A stretch of DNA of 64,000 nt from Verrucomicrobiaceae bacterium. GTDB taxonomy: Bacteria; Verrucomicrobiota; Verrucomicrobiia; Verrucomicrobiales; Verrucomicrobiaceae. The stretch is from NCBI GenBank assembly GCA_027490195.1, contig JAIXYN010000053.1:164571-228570 (forward strand), written 5' to 3'. A program made the position numbers and the translations under genes. The notes under the pieces were generated by a model. The model was not told where the DNA came from. It saw nothing but the letters and a program-made list of their open reading frames with translations, and searched no databases. The number at the start of each line of letters is the position of its first letter. The stretch's first letter is position 1. Shown here piece after piece: positions 17,923-26,779 of the stretch.

Positions 17923-18204
17923 TTAATAGACCGGCCCTTTGACCGCCCAGCGCTTGAGCACAAAGCCGGGAGCGCTGGCACGCCACTTGGCCACATGTGG
18001 TGTGGTGTAGTGCAGATCAAAAGCGGCCTGGTCCACGTAGCTCTCGCTGAGGGCGAAAAGATTGGACTGCTCATTGTCGCGACTGACTTCAAAGCGGATG
18101 CACCCCGGCTCCAACCGCGAAGCAGCGGCGTTTTCGAGGATGACAGCGAGGAATTCATCGATCTTCAGCGGATCGATCTCGAGGATGACAATAACGTTGA
18201 CCAT
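17923..18204 (-). CDS. ABM-domain protein (putative quinol monooxygenase)
   Basis: The start at 18204 gives the family-typical opening (MVNVIVILEIDPLKIDEFLAV); the longer ORF adds 11 unconserved residues. The 93-residue product has the antibiotic-biosynthesis-monooxygenase fold: a ferredoxin-like sandwich, the EPGCIRFEVSRD segment (about 32-43), and FALSESYVDQAAFDLHYTTPH (about 50-70) with the conserved FxxHxxTPH-like end. Family members such as YgiN oxidise quinols or polyketide-like aromatics as dimers without cofactor, but many are uncharacterised. It diverges from the LRR gene with 77 bp between starts. Confidence 0.85.
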   Translation of the reverse strand: MVNVIVILEIDPLKIDEFLAVILENAAASRLEPGCIRFEVSRDNEQSNLFALSESYVDQAAFDLHYTTPHVAKWRASAPGFVLKRWAVKGPVY

Positions 18205-18281
18205 AGGCGCAAGAGAGAGGCGATTTTTGCTGAACATGCAACCTGCGTTCTACGTATGATAGCCGTAACATCTCCCCAGCC

Positions 18282-19385
18282 ATGAAACTTCGACTCGTCC
18301 TCCCCACGCTGTTCGCACTCAGTCTGCACGCGCAAGACACCAAGTCGGCAGCAACGCCTGCACCCGCCACGACGCCCCCGGTTCCGGCTGCCGCACCCAA
18401 GGCTGAAGCGAAGCCCGCCCCCGCGCCACCAGCCAAGGCGGAAACAAAACCTGCGCCTGCCACTCCTCCGGCCAAACCTGATGCCAAACCCACCCCCGCA
18501 CCCGCGAAGCCCGCAACGCCGACACCTGCCCCAGCCAAGCCCACCGCGACTCCTCCTGCCAAGCCCGTCACGCCGCCTCCTGCCACCCCTGCCCCCGCTG
18601 CGGCCAAACCTGCACCGCCGAAGCCAGTGGCCATTTTCCCTGACAAGGCACTGGAAGCCGCAGTGAGAAAGCAGGTGTTCGCGAAGCGCGACAACCAGGA
18701 AGTCATCACCGCAGAAGATGTAGCGACCGTCTCGATCATCGAAGGCAAGAAAGCCGGCATCAAGGACCTGACCGGCCTCGAAAAATGCAAAGCCTTGGCA
18801 TCCCTGACTCTGCCTGAGAATCAAATCACCAACCTCGCGCCGATCAAAGGTCTGGAGCGCCTGCAGTTCCTCGACGTCTCCAACAACCAGATCAGCGACA
18901 TCAAACCTCTGGCTGACTGCAAAGGGCTGCAATACATCGAACTCACGGGCAACAAGGTGACGGACGTCTCCGCGCTCGGCGGCATCCAGGCGCTCACCTC
19001 TCTCTACCTGGCGAACAACCAGATCAAGGACGCAGCGCCGCTGTTCAAACTGCCGAAGGTGTGGACTCTGTATCTCGAAGGCAATCAGGTGACCGACATC
19101 GCCGGCATCGGTGGCATGAAGTGGCTTTCCATGCTTTCGCTCAAGGGCAATGCAGTGAAGGACATTTCGCCTCTGGAGCCGCTGACGGAGCTGCAGTTTC
19201 TCTTTCTCGAAAACAACCAGATCACCGACCTCAGCCCCCTGCACCGGATATGGAAAAAGGACAACGAGGGCCCACGCGAATGGGCACCTTACTGCCAGAT
19301 CTTCATCGACGGCAATACCATCGACGATGCTTCCAAGAAGCTCGTGGACGAGATGAAGAAGGCCGGGGCACGCATCACGCCGTGA
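18282..19385 (+). CDS. Secreted leucine-rich-repeat protein with Pro/Ala/Lys-rich linker
   Basis: A signal peptide (MKLRLVLPTLFALSLHAQ) is followed by about 95 residues of Pro/Ala/Lys repeats (TPAPAKPTATPPAKPVTPPP style), then a leucine-rich repeat domain (about 125-345) of internalin type. Successive 22-residue units show the LxxLxLxxNxITNLAPIKGL pattern (SLTLPENQITNLAPIKGLE, FLDVSNNQISDIKPLADCKG, LYLANNQIKDAAPLFKLPK). This places an extracytoplasmic protein-binding arc on an extended, possibly wall-spanning stalk. The partner is unknown. Its stop is 58 bp before the SHD1-esterase start, so the two may be co-transcribed. Confidence 0.87.
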   Translation: MKLRLVLPTLFALSLHAQDTKSAATPAPATTPPVPAAAPKAEAKPAPAPPAKAETKPAPATPPAKPDAKPTPAPAKPATPTPAPAKPTATPPAKPVTPPPATPAPAAAKPAPPKPVAIFPDKALEAAVRKQVFAKRDNQEVITAEDVATVSIIEGKKAGIKDLTGLEKCKALASLTLPENQITNLAPIKGLERLQFLDVSNNQISDIKPLADCKGLQYIELTGNKVTDVSALGGIQALTSLYLANNQIKDAAPLFKLPKVWTLYLEGNQVTDIAGIGGMKWLSMLSLKGNAVKDISPLEPLTELQFLFLENNQITDLSPLHRIWKKDNEGPREWAPYCQIFIDGNTIDDASKKLVDEMKKAGARITP

Positions 19386-19443
19386 CGTGCTCCAGCCACG
19401 CAAAGTGCTTGCTGTCTTGCCCACGTGCGGCTTAGCATGCCGC

Positions 19444-20394
19444 ATGAGAGCCTCTCTCCATCTTCTTGCCCTCGGCCTGCTGCTCAGCAGCGCGCCAGCC
19501 GCAGATCCACCCCGCCAATGGACTTCCAGTGACGGCAAATCGAAGTTCATGGGAAACCTCGTCGAATTCTCCGACAAGGATGTCAAAATCCGCCGTAGCA
19601 CCGACTTCAACCAGTACCGTCTTCCGCTGGACAAGCTCTCCAAGGAAGATCAGGCCTACATCCGCAGCCTGCTGCGCGAAAAGCGCCGGGATGCAGGCCT
19701 GAAGGAAGGAGCCTACGCTGAAAAGATCACCGGGCAGTTTGTTAAAGGCGTATCCAAGCAGGGCTTGAACTACCAAATCTGGGGCAGCCCCACACTGGAT
19801 GGCACCAAGCGTTATCCCCTTGTCATCTGGCTGCATGGCTCAGGCCAGAGCGGTACCGACAACCAATCCCAGCTTGGTGGCGCTCCCAAAATCTGGACCA
19901 GCGAAGAGAACCTGTCCAAACAGCCCTGCTTTCTGCTGGCCCCACAATGCCCGTCCGCAGACATCGGCTGGAAGAACCAGGTGGCGGACAACCTCCTCGC
20001 GCTCATCGCCGATCTCACCGAGCATCTCCCCATCGACTCAGACCGCCTCTACCTCACCGGCTCCTCCATGGGTGGCTTTGGCACCTTCAGCATCGCCGCC
20101 AAGTATCCCCAGGTGTTTGCGGCCTGCGTCCCTCTCTGCGGTGGCGGCGATGTCAAAAACGCGGAGATTTTGAAGCCCATTCCGTTCTGGGTCTTCCATG
20201 GCGACCAAGACGACATGGTCCCCGTCGAGCGCTCACGCGCCATTGTGGAAGCCGTCAAACAGGTCGGTGGCGAACGGATGAAATACACCGAACTCGCCGG
20301 CGCAGGCCATGGCATCACAGGCATCGTTTATCCGCGCACCGATCTGCACGAATGGCTGTTCCAGCAGAAAAAGTCCTCTACGCCAACGAACTGA
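19444..20394 (+). CDS. Secreted SHD1-domain esterase (alpha/beta hydrolase)
   Basis: The ATG at 19444 opens a signal peptide (MRASLHLLALGLLLSSAPAA); the longer ORF from 19387 would place it internally. Residues 24-78 form an SHD1 (SLA1 homology 1-like) domain (RQWTSSDGKSKFMGNLVEF ... RLPLDKLSKEDQAYI), a module common in Planctomycetes/Verrucomicrobia secreted proteins. Residues 105-316 are an alpha/beta hydrolase of the PHB-depolymerase/feruloyl-esterase type: oxyanion loop WLHGSG (129-134), nucleophile elbow GSSMGG with Ser208, Asp254 or Asp257 in HGDQDD, and His289 in GAGHG. It probably cleaves ester groups on polysaccharides or polyesters outside the cytoplasm; the substrate is open. Confidence 0.87.
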   Translation: MRASLHLLALGLLLSSAPAADPPRQWTSSDGKSKFMGNLVEFSDKDVKIRRSTDFNQYRLPLDKLSKEDQAYIRSLLREKRRDAGLKEGAYAEKITGQFVKGVSKQGLNYQIWGSPTLDGTKRYPLVIWLHGSGQSGTDNQSQLGGAPKIWTSEENLSKQPCFLLAPQCPSADIGWKNQVADNLLALIADLTEHLPIDSDRLYLTGSSMGGFGTFSIAAKYPQVFAACVPLCGGGDVKNAEILKPIPFWVFHGDQDDMVPVERSRAIVEAVKQVGGERMKYTELAGAGHGITGIVYPRTDLHEWLFQQKKSSTPTN

Positions 20395-20418
20395 AAATTG
20401 CGAAATCCGACACACCCA

Positions 20419-20904
20419 ATGCTTCACCACCACCATTCCGCCACCTGCCAGCATCATGATGCGGATTCAGCACGCGAACTGGCGGCCGCGATGATGGAAC
20501 GTGCGCGTGAAGCCGGGCTGCGGCGCACCAAGGCGCTGGAAAACGTCCTGTCCATCCTCGTCCACTCTCATCAGCCTCTCTCCCTCGCGGACATCGCAGA
20601 ATCACCCGATCTCACCAGCGACGCAGACAAGGCCACGGTTTACCGTGTCCTGGTCAAGCTGGAGGAACTGGGCCTGATCCGTCGCCTAGGTCTGCATGAC
20701 CGCAGTGCGTATTACACCCTACTGCAGCCTGGGCATCATGACGATTACCTCATCTGCACGCAGTGCGGCCGCATTCAACGGCTCGACATTGCCTGTCCGG
20801 TAGAAGCCCTAGAGAAGCAGATCGAGAAACAATCAGGCTTCCAGAAGCTCTACCATGAGTTAGAGTTCTACGGCCTATGCCCGCAGTGCGCGGCAAAAAG
20901 CTGA
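20419..20904 (+). CDS. Fur/Zur-family metal-responsive regulator with His-rich N terminus
   Basis: The ATG at 20419 is preferred over a TTG at 20398. The 161-residue protein has the Fur fold: a winged helix (about 22-92, with ADKATVYRVLVKLEELGLI), then a dimerisation domain with two structural-zinc pairs CTQC (113-116) and CPQC (154-157). Its first 14 residues are MLHHHHSATCQHHD, an unusual His/Cys patch that could bind zinc or nickel. Fur, Zur and Nur cannot be separated by motif here; the two CxxC pairs fit Zur or Fur equally. A second Fur-family gene is at 54831. It is 24 bp downstream of the esterase gene, so it may be transcribed with it. The target operon is not adjacent. Confidence 0.9.
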   Translation: MLHHHHSATCQHHDADSARELAAAMMERAREAGLRRTKALENVLSILVHSHQPLSLADIAESPDLTSDADKATVYRVLVKLEELGLIRRLGLHDRSAYYTLLQPGHHDDYLICTQCGRIQRLDIACPVEALEKQIEKQSGFQKLYHELEFYGLCPQCAAKS

Positions 20905-20947
20905 GACCTCTCAACGCGGCTGCTTTATGCGGGGACCGGATCATAAA

Positions 20948-20980
20948 AAATCCCGCACCGGCATTGCCAGTGCGGGATTG
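20948..20980 (-). terminator. Intrinsic terminator for the minus-strand secreted-protein gene
   Basis: A perfect 8-bp stem TCCCGCAC/GTGCGGGA with an 11-nt loop. Read on the minus strand it is followed by a run of six T. It lies 18 bp past the stop of the 20999-22516 gene, so it ends that transcript. The plus-strand side lacks a T run. Confidence 0.85.
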
Positions 20981-20998
20981 AAAGGAATCAAAAATTCA

Positions 20999-22516
20999 TC
21001 ACGGCGGAGAGGTGACGGTCACCGTTGTCGTCCCGGCAGGAGGCGTGCCAGGAGTAACCGTGGAAGGGGCAGGCGTGTTACCAGCACCTAAATTTCCATC
21101 GCTAGTCGTTCCTGCTGCATTGGATGTGACGGTGGCCTGTCCCGCTGGCGCGCCGTCAGCTGCGGCTCCTTTCGTTTCCACGGTGGTAGTGGTGGTTCCA
21201 TCGGACGTTTTAGTTTCCGTAATAGTCGTCGAAGTACCATCCTGATTTGTTGTGGTGGACTTCGTCGTGGTGGTTCCTGCGGCGTCCGTTGATGTGGTCA
21301 CATTGGTGGATCCCTGCTGGACCGTGGTGGTCGTGGTCTTACCGTCTGCTGAAACGAAAACAGTAGTAACGACAGATGTGTCGCTCTGAATCCCACCGCT
21401 CTGTGCAAGCACTTGCATCGGATTGTCGCCTTTGACCTCACTGCTTGCTGCACCAGCACCAGGAGCATTCCCAACTTCTACAGTCACCGTGGTTTTGGAG
21501 CCATCGGCATTCGTGATGGTGACCGTGTTGGACGTGTAAACAGTGCCATTTCCCTCGGCTCCTGCCGTGGCTTGGAAGTCAGGCGGGTTGAACTCAGGCT
21601 CCCAGCGCAGCGCCAAATAGCGAGTTTTGACGGCCTTAGCAGGCTTGGCTTTCAGAGTTCCCATTCCCTGAGTGTCTTCAGCCACAGCCACCGGAGATTT
21701 GCTACCGAAATCGTTCGGATCAAAGGCCATGCGGCCACGCCAGTCTTCTTTTTCAGGAAGATTGTCGAAAGCGAAAACCTCAAAGCGCACTGGGCGCGGT
21801 GAATGCACCGAGGTGAACTCGTTCAGAATGCGCAACTGACCGAAGTCATAAATGATGGTGCGGTACTTTTCATCAGATTCAGGGAAGGCAAACTTGTTGT
21901 AGGTGATGGCGGTGTCGAGACCATTGGCAGGTTTCGGCGCGGCATACACTACGCGTGCGCCACCTAAGCCATTGAGCATATCCATAGGCTTGCCTCCCTT
22001 GCCGTCAGCGGTCTGTTTGACGGCATACCCCTTGTCGGTTGCAGCACCAAAAAACTGAAGGGATCGAAGGATTCCGCCCTTCGAGAGGGCCAGCTCGAGT
22101 TTGACAAACTTGGCCTGCATCCCGGCAAATTTAAACTCCACCGTGCGATCGGCTGCGGAAAAGACTTTCTCTTCAAGAACCGCCCAGCCATTTTTGTCAG
22201 CACTTGCCGAGAGCGTTGCGCGCCCTTCGATGCCGTCATTCACAAACGAGGAGGATGAAATCAGCACCGGCTTGCCGAGGCTGATGAGAACAAAACCTTT
22301 ACCGGCAGACACCGTGGAGGTCGAACTGATGTCACTGGAAAGGAGTGAGTCAACCTGGCCAATTCCAGATGAGCTGTCGATTGTTGCAGTGCTCGCAGGT
22401 CCGCTGATGACGCTAACTGGCTTTTCCTTGATTATGGGAATTCGCGACCACTTGGCATGGATGGAACCGGCAGTCAGCAGACTGCCGAGAATGACGATGG
22501 TAGGGGCGAGCTTCAT
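20999..22516 (-). CDS. Secreted protein with discoidin-like N-terminal region and Thr-rich tail
   Basis: The 505-residue protein has a signal peptide (MKLAPTIVILGSLLTAGSIHA). Residues ~30-320 look like one or two beta-sandwich (discoidin/F5-8C-like) modules: KYRTIIYDFGQLRILNEF, then VRFEVFAFDNL, the pattern of ligand-binding jelly rolls that appear in surface proteins. From about residue 335 the chain is dominated by Thr, Ser, Gly and Val in loose repeats of the kind SADGKTTTTTVQQGSTNVTT, ending in Pro/Thr. This tail resembles glycosylated or extended spacer regions. There is no anchoring motif. It may be a surface or matrix protein. The gene diverges from the 22704 operon and its own terminator is visible. 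Confidence 0.75.
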   Translation of the reverse strand: MKLAPTIVILGSLLTAGSIHAKWSRIPIIKEKPVSVISGPASTATIDSSSGIGQVDSLLSSDISSTSTVSAGKGFVLISLGKPVLISSSSFVNDGIEGRATLSASADKNGWAVLEEKVFSAADRTVEFKFAGMQAKFVKLELALSKGGILRSLQFFGAATDKGYAVKQTADGKGGKPMDMLNGLGGARVVYAAPKPANGLDTAITYNKFAFPESDEKYRTIIYDFGQLRILNEFTSVHSPRPVRFEVFAFDNLPEKEDWRGRMAFDPNDFGSKSPVAVAEDTQGMGTLKAKPAKAVKTRYLALRWEPEFNPPDFQATAGAEGNGTVYTSNTVTITNADGSKTTVTVEVGNAPGAGAASSEVKGDNPMQVLAQSGGIQSDTSVVTTVFVSADGKTTTTTVQQGSTNVTTSTDAAGTTTTKSTTTNQDGTSTTITETKTSDGTTTTTVETKGAAADGAPAGQATVTSNAAGTTSDGNLGAGNTPAPSTVTPGTPPAGTTTVTVTSPP

Positions 22517-22703
22517 GATCAGTGGATGGAAAATTGAGCGTTGATTTCGGAGTTTGAAAGCCGGAAATGATCAGCGTTCGTTTAAAAATTGTTTAATCAA
22601 CTGATAGTTACACCACAAAGGCCATGAGGTGTAAACATTTTTTCTGTGTCATGAGTGATGAAATAAGACTTGATTAATTGTATATTCCATATATTCTATA
22701 AAA
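22517..22703. promoter_or_regulatory. AT-rich divergent promoter region
   Basis: This region between two divergent genes is far richer in A+T than the coding DNA around it. It contains TTGTTTAATCAA-type and TATATTC/ATATATTCTATA-type segments that can serve as -35/-10 elements for both directions. The last such block ends 7 bp before the ATG at 22704. No operator repeat stands out. Confidence 0.45.
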
Positions 22704-23357
22704 ATGAAATGTCCGCGGTGCCAAGCTAGCGTCCTCTCAGAGCAGCCCACCTGTTCTGCCTGTGGATTTTCAGCGACACTGCTTCATAACTTCCTTGGAA
22801 ATCAATGGGTTAGGTTGGAACGAATCACAGATGCGGCCCACTGCCTGCGACTCGAAGACACCCGACGACTGGAGATCATTCTGGACGATTTTGAACGCAG
22901 TTTCCCACAAGCGTTTTTTGCCACATACCTAGGCACTCTGCCCAAAAATTTGAATGTCGCTGAGCTGGGCTTCTGGCTGCTCAATCAGGGAGCTTTCAAC
23001 ACCCACTCCGTCAGCCGTCGCAATGATTTTGGCATGGTGCTGGTCGTCGATCCCACCGAACAAACGGCCTGCATCACTCTGGGATATGCCATCGAAAGTT
23101 TTTTCAGCCCAAAAATCCTCACCCGCACGATGCAGACAGTAGGCAGCCACCTGCGCAAAGGTGCTTTTGGCATGGCCATTGAAGCCTCCTGCCTTCGCGC
23201 TGGTGAAGTGTTGAGAAAACACGCCCGTCACATGCAATGGGAGCCCGATGCTACGGTTATGGCAGACTCCGTTTCGGATATTGGACTGCAGCCTTTGCGG
23301 GGTGGGCATCGCTCATCATCACGGCCGCTGGCAGAGTTCCCCGCCCCCCGGACATGA
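22704..23357 (+). CDS. Zinc-ribbon plus TPM-domain protein
   Basis: The 217-residue protein starts with a four-Cys zinc ribbon (Cys3, Cys6, then CSAC at 17-20) followed by a TPM domain (about 38-172) of the type in YgcG/YdjH-like proteins: LDDFERSFPQAFFATYLGTLP, then GFWLLNQGAF and MVLVVDPTEQTACITLGYAIESFF. TPM folds are exported in plant thylakoid proteins and are used by membrane-associated bacterial proteins whose function is uncertain; some have acid-phosphatase activity. The tail is Ser/Arg/Pro-rich. Its stop codon overlaps the start of the next gene by ATGA, so the two are translated together. Confidence 0.8.
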   Translation: MKCPRCQASVLSEQPTCSACGFSATLLHNFLGNQWVRLERITDAAHCLRLEDTRRLEIILDDFERSFPQAFFATYLGTLPKNLNVAELGFWLLNQGAFNTHSVSRRNDFGMVLVVDPTEQTACITLGYAIESFFSPKILTRTMQTVGSHLRKGAFGMAIEASCLRAGEVLRKHARHMQWEPDATVMADSVSDIGLQPLRGGHRSSSRPLAEFPAPRT

Positions 23358-24526
23358 TCAAACCATCCTCAGACTCCATGGTGCCGGCACTTCATCGCGC
23401 CAAATTTCTCCCCTTGGTGCTGCTGTGCTGGGCAGGAGGTGCCTTCGCCGATATTGTTCAGCCCGTTGACAAAGCCGAGGAACACTCACTGCCGCTGCCG
23501 CGCTGGAGTGAGCAGGAGCTCAAGATATTTCGCGAAAGTCTTCCAGGAGGCAACAGTCCGGGAGTGCTACCGCCCAAAAGTGGTGAGGCAATCTCCGACA
23601 TCAACGAACTCATTCATACCCCCTTGCCCAGCGGACCTCGGCTAGACCAGTTTTTCAACAATCACGACAGCGGGCTCTCTCCCCGCCTGCAGGCCGAGGA
23701 CATACGGCTCTTTCTTCCGGAAGCCATCCTCGGACTTCCTACACAAGGCCAGCCCAGTCCGGTGCAAATGCCTACGCCGCTCTCCGCCCTCAATGATGTT
23801 ACCCCGGAATTTCTCGCCGCCTGCACTCAGAGTCTGCCCAAAGAGTATCTCATTGATCCCGACCAACTTGTGCCTGAAATCCAGAATCATGACATGCTGC
23901 GTCTGCTTGCATTCCATGCCCAAGATGCACGCATCAAGTTGTACCTTCTCATCATTGGACATGACCAAAAGCTTCCTGAAGGTGCTGAACTGGAGAAAAT
24001 TGCCTCTGGCAGCCTGCTGAAATCAGATGCCTGCCTAGTCGTCTATCCTCTTGGAGAGCCCTGGCGGACCCGTTTGTTTGTCAGCAGATCTATCCACAAC
24101 CAGGTCTCCAGTGAATTTCTCAGTGAAACGATCCAGGCATGCCTGAAAGAAGCCCTCCAAACCAGCAATGAACACGATCAGCTGCGTCGCTACACCATCC
24201 ACCTGTCGACACGGCTGTTTTGGTTGCAAAAAGCGCTGGTGACTGATCTTGCTGACAAAACGGACAAAGGCCAGGCTCTGGCTGAATTCAGCTCCCAGTC
24301 AAAAGCACCCGAGGTTCTTGGCACCACCAATCACACCACGATTCTGATTTGGATTTCAGGCAGTCTGCTGTTGCTAGGGCTCGTCGGCTTCACCTGTCGA
24401 CAGTTTTTTCTCCACCTCCAGATCCGAAGGCGACGCCGCGTCTGGATGCTGTCAGAACCTGAAACAGTCCCTAGGCTGGGCGGTGCCTTCACTGGTGGCG
24501 GAGGCAGAATGATCCGTTATGCCTGA
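23354..24526 (+). CDS. Exported TPM-like protein with C-terminal membrane anchor
   Basis: The start at the ATG at 23354 overlaps the previous stop (ATGA), which fixes it; the longer ORF from 23237 is rejected. The 390-residue protein has a signal peptide (LPLVLLCWAGGAFA). A Pro/Leu-rich linker follows, then a TPM-like core (about 150-290: LRLLAFHAQDARIKLYLLI, then CLVVYPLGEPWRTRLFVSR). A C-terminal transmembrane helix (ILIWISGSLLLLGLVGF, about 335-352) precedes a basic cytosolic tail ending GGAFTGGGGRMIRYA. The layout (exported TPM, single anchor) matches YgcG-type proteins. Paired with the zinc-ribbon TPM protein upstream, it may form a two-part membrane complex. Confidence 0.78.
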   Translation: MIKPSSDSMVPALHRAKFLPLVLLCWAGGAFADIVQPVDKAEEHSLPLPRWSEQELKIFRESLPGGNSPGVLPPKSGEAISDINELIHTPLPSGPRLDQFFNNHDSGLSPRLQAEDIRLFLPEAILGLPTQGQPSPVQMPTPLSALNDVTPEFLAACTQSLPKEYLIDPDQLVPEIQNHDMLRLLAFHAQDARIKLYLLIIGHDQKLPEGAELEKIASGSLLKSDACLVVYPLGEPWRTRLFVSRSIHNQVSSEFLSETIQACLKEALQTSNEHDQLRRYTIHLSTRLFWLQKALVTDLADKTDKGQALAEFSSQSKAPEVLGTTNHTTILIWISGSLLLLGLVGFTCRQFFLHLQIRRRRRVWMLSEPETVPRLGGAFTGGGGRMIRYA

Positions 24527-24635
24527 TTTCCAACATCTCCCGGGCACCAAGAACTCAGACAGTTTTCCAACTTCAATTTGTCAAAACCATTCCTTGAATG
24601 ATAATTAATAAAATTGACCATAATAATGTGATGTA

Positions 24636-26756
24636 ATGAACCCGGACACGATCCAGTTCCAGTGCGGCTTCTGCCGCACGATCCTGACGGTACCTGTGCA
24701 AATGGCAGGCGTCACGGGTCCGTGCCCGAGTTGTGGACAGACGGTCACCTCGCCCACCCCTGCACCTGTCGAAGTGCAGATTCCGCAATGGTCTCCAGCA
24801 CCGATGGCAGCGCCGCCCCCGGCTCCGGTGCCTGCACCAGCATGGCCTCCTGCACCGCAATCCCCCATGATGGGAGAGATGCCTGGGGCTGGCATGCCCT
24901 CCTCGAATCTCAACGCAGGACTGAATCTGAACGTGGGCCTGCCACCGAAGCGCGCTCCTGGCCAGCCGCCCCTCAGCACCACACTCAATGCTCCTGCTGG
25001 CCAGCCACCTTGGGCTTCGTCTCCGGCATCACCAGCAGCCACGCCTTCCATGGCTTCTCTCGATATGCCTGCCGGGCTTTCGGGAACTGGACTGCCCAAT
25101 CAATCGCGCTTGATTCCCGGTGCTCCTGCTCTGCCGAACATGGCACCCACGGGCGGTGCAGGGGGCATGCCAGGAATGCTCCAGAACTTGCAAGGTTCGT
25201 CACTCCTCGGCAGAGATGTGTCCCCCGCCCCCTCCTCTTCGGTCACTCAATCGCTCCACACCACAGGTGCCCCTTCGCTCAATTTCGGCGGTCCCCTCGG
25301 ACAAGACCCAGCCTCTGGTGCACAAATGGCACCGATTCCACCAGGACGGAGCATTGCCAGCCTGAGGGCACCGCGTGGGACCAATTTCATCAGGCTAGCA
25401 TTCGCTGCCATTTTCCTCCTCGGGTTTCTAGGTCTCGTCGGCTTTCTGTTGAAAGACCACCTCTTGGAGCTGATCCCCAGCCTTGCCGGGCATGATGTGG
25501 CTGAGGAAACTTCCAAGGAAGAACCCGGCAATCCGATTCAACTTCTCTCCAATCCTGATCCTGGCACACCTTCCAAGCTATCCAGTCATGCGATACCGGA
25601 AAAGCCCGCCCCCCTTGCTCCACCTTCCCCTGAGCCCCCTGCCAAGTCGGCACCCAAAACTGCCGGCTTTGATCCCCTAGAAGCCACGCCATCGAAGGCA
25701 ACTTCAGTTGCAGCTGAGGAACAGGTCGCCACAGCGCTTCCTTCCAGCCCCCCCTCGGCGGCAAATTCTGCGCCTATGGGTGCAGCGCCAGTCCGGCCTG
25801 CCGCAGACACACTTCTCGAAGTGCCCGCCAAACCCGCCATGAACGCGGAGTCCTCGAGTGCCCCGGCAGCCTCCCCATCCAGTCTGACACAATCTCACAC
25901 CATCGAAGAGGAAGACGTCCCAGCAGCGGCCCAGCCTGCCGTCGAAGCTCTCAAAAAATTCCTCAGCTCCAAATCTCTCGAAGAGCGTCTCAAATACACT
26001 CTGGGTGCGGACATGATGAAGCCGCATATGGAGCGCTATTACGCGCATGCGCCGGACGGCCCCATCTTGGTGGACCGCATTCAGTTTGTCCGCATGGACC
26101 CCAACCCCGAGCTCGGTTCCGGCAAACACTGCATTTTGAGTTTGGAAAACAAAACCTGGGAGTTTTCAGTGCCGGTGATGCTCGAGGAGAAAGAAGACGG
26201 CTTCAAGGTGGACTGGGTCGCCTTTGTGGAATTCAAAGACCGCATGCTGGAAAAATTCTTTCAGACCTACATGACCGGCAAGGCATGTTTTCATGTCGGC
26301 ATTATCCGCCATCATTACTTTGGAGACGGCGTACCCAACTTGGATCACAAAGATGTGTTCCGTGTCGGTCCTGCACCACCCAATTCCTTCCAGGAATCCG
26401 TATTCCTCGACAAGGATTCTGCTTTAGCCCAGGAACTGCGCGTCCGCCTACCTTGGGAAACTCATGTGTGGGCTGTGGTGGAGCTCGAATGGAAAAAACT
26501 CGGCTCACAGCAGTGGGTGGAACTCAGTGCGGTCCCGCAGATGCACTGGTACTCCCTGCCGATGGCCCCCAAGGACACTTCGCCGCCGCAGAAAACCGCT
26601 GCGGCAGAGGAACTGCCTCCTGGCATTTCTAAAAATGGCAGCCGCAGTAAAACCGGCGCTCCCCCCACAAACAACATGCCTCCGCCAGGCATCCGCAAAT
26701 CCTCGCCGAACCTGCCAGACACCATCAAGCGCCCCATCATTCCTGGTGGACGCTGA
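24636..26756 (+). CDS. Zinc-ribbon membrane protein with long Pro/Ala-rich region
   Basis: I do not recognise the family. The 706-residue protein starts with a zinc ribbon (Cys10, Cys13, Cys30, Cys33: QFQCGFCRTI and GPCPSCGQ), then about 190 residues of Pro/Ala/Gly-rich linker. One transmembrane helix follows (about 250-268: RLAFAAIFLLGFLGLVGFLL), then another Pro/Glu-rich spacer (about 300-430) and a C-terminal folded domain (about 430-650: AVEALKKFLSSKSLEERLKYTLG, VPVMLEEKEDGFKVDWVAFVEF). The first ribbon suggests a cytosolic sensor, with the large domain outside. Same strand and style as the two TPM genes upstream (109-bp gap), so the three may be one functional group. Confidence 0.7.
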   Translation: MNPDTIQFQCGFCRTILTVPVQMAGVTGPCPSCGQTVTSPTPAPVEVQIPQWSPAPMAAPPPAPVPAPAWPPAPQSPMMGEMPGAGMPSSNLNAGLNLNVGLPPKRAPGQPPLSTTLNAPAGQPPWASSPASPAATPSMASLDMPAGLSGTGLPNQSRLIPGAPALPNMAPTGGAGGMPGMLQNLQGSSLLGRDVSPAPSSSVTQSLHTTGAPSLNFGGPLGQDPASGAQMAPIPPGRSIASLRAPRGTNFIRLAFAAIFLLGFLGLVGFLLKDHLLELIPSLAGHDVAEETSKEEPGNPIQLLSNPDPGTPSKLSSHAIPEKPAPLAPPSPEPPAKSAPKTAGFDPLEATPSKATSVAAEEQVATALPSSPPSAANSAPMGAAPVRPAADTLLEVPAKPAMNAESSSAPAASPSSLTQSHTIEEEDVPAAAQPAVEALKKFLSSKSLEERLKYTLGADMMKPHMERYYAHAPDGPILVDRIQFVRMDPNPELGSGKHCILSLENKTWEFSVPVMLEEKEDGFKVDWVAFVEFKDRMLEKFFQTYMTGKACFHVGIIRHHYFGDGVPNLDHKDVFRVGPAPPNSFQESVFLDKDSALAQELRVRLPWETHVWAVVELEWKKLGSQQWVELSAVPQMHWYSLPMAPKDTSPPQKTAAAEELPPGISKNGSRSKTGAPPTNNMPPPGIRKSSPNLPDTIKRPIIPGGR

Positions 26757-26779
26757 TGTGAAAAACGCCAGAGCCGAAC

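Noticed and set aside
18165..19643. 492-residue antisense ORF across the LRR gene
   Set aside because: Derived from the Pro/Ala-rich stretch read backward; long Gly/Arg/Cys runs.
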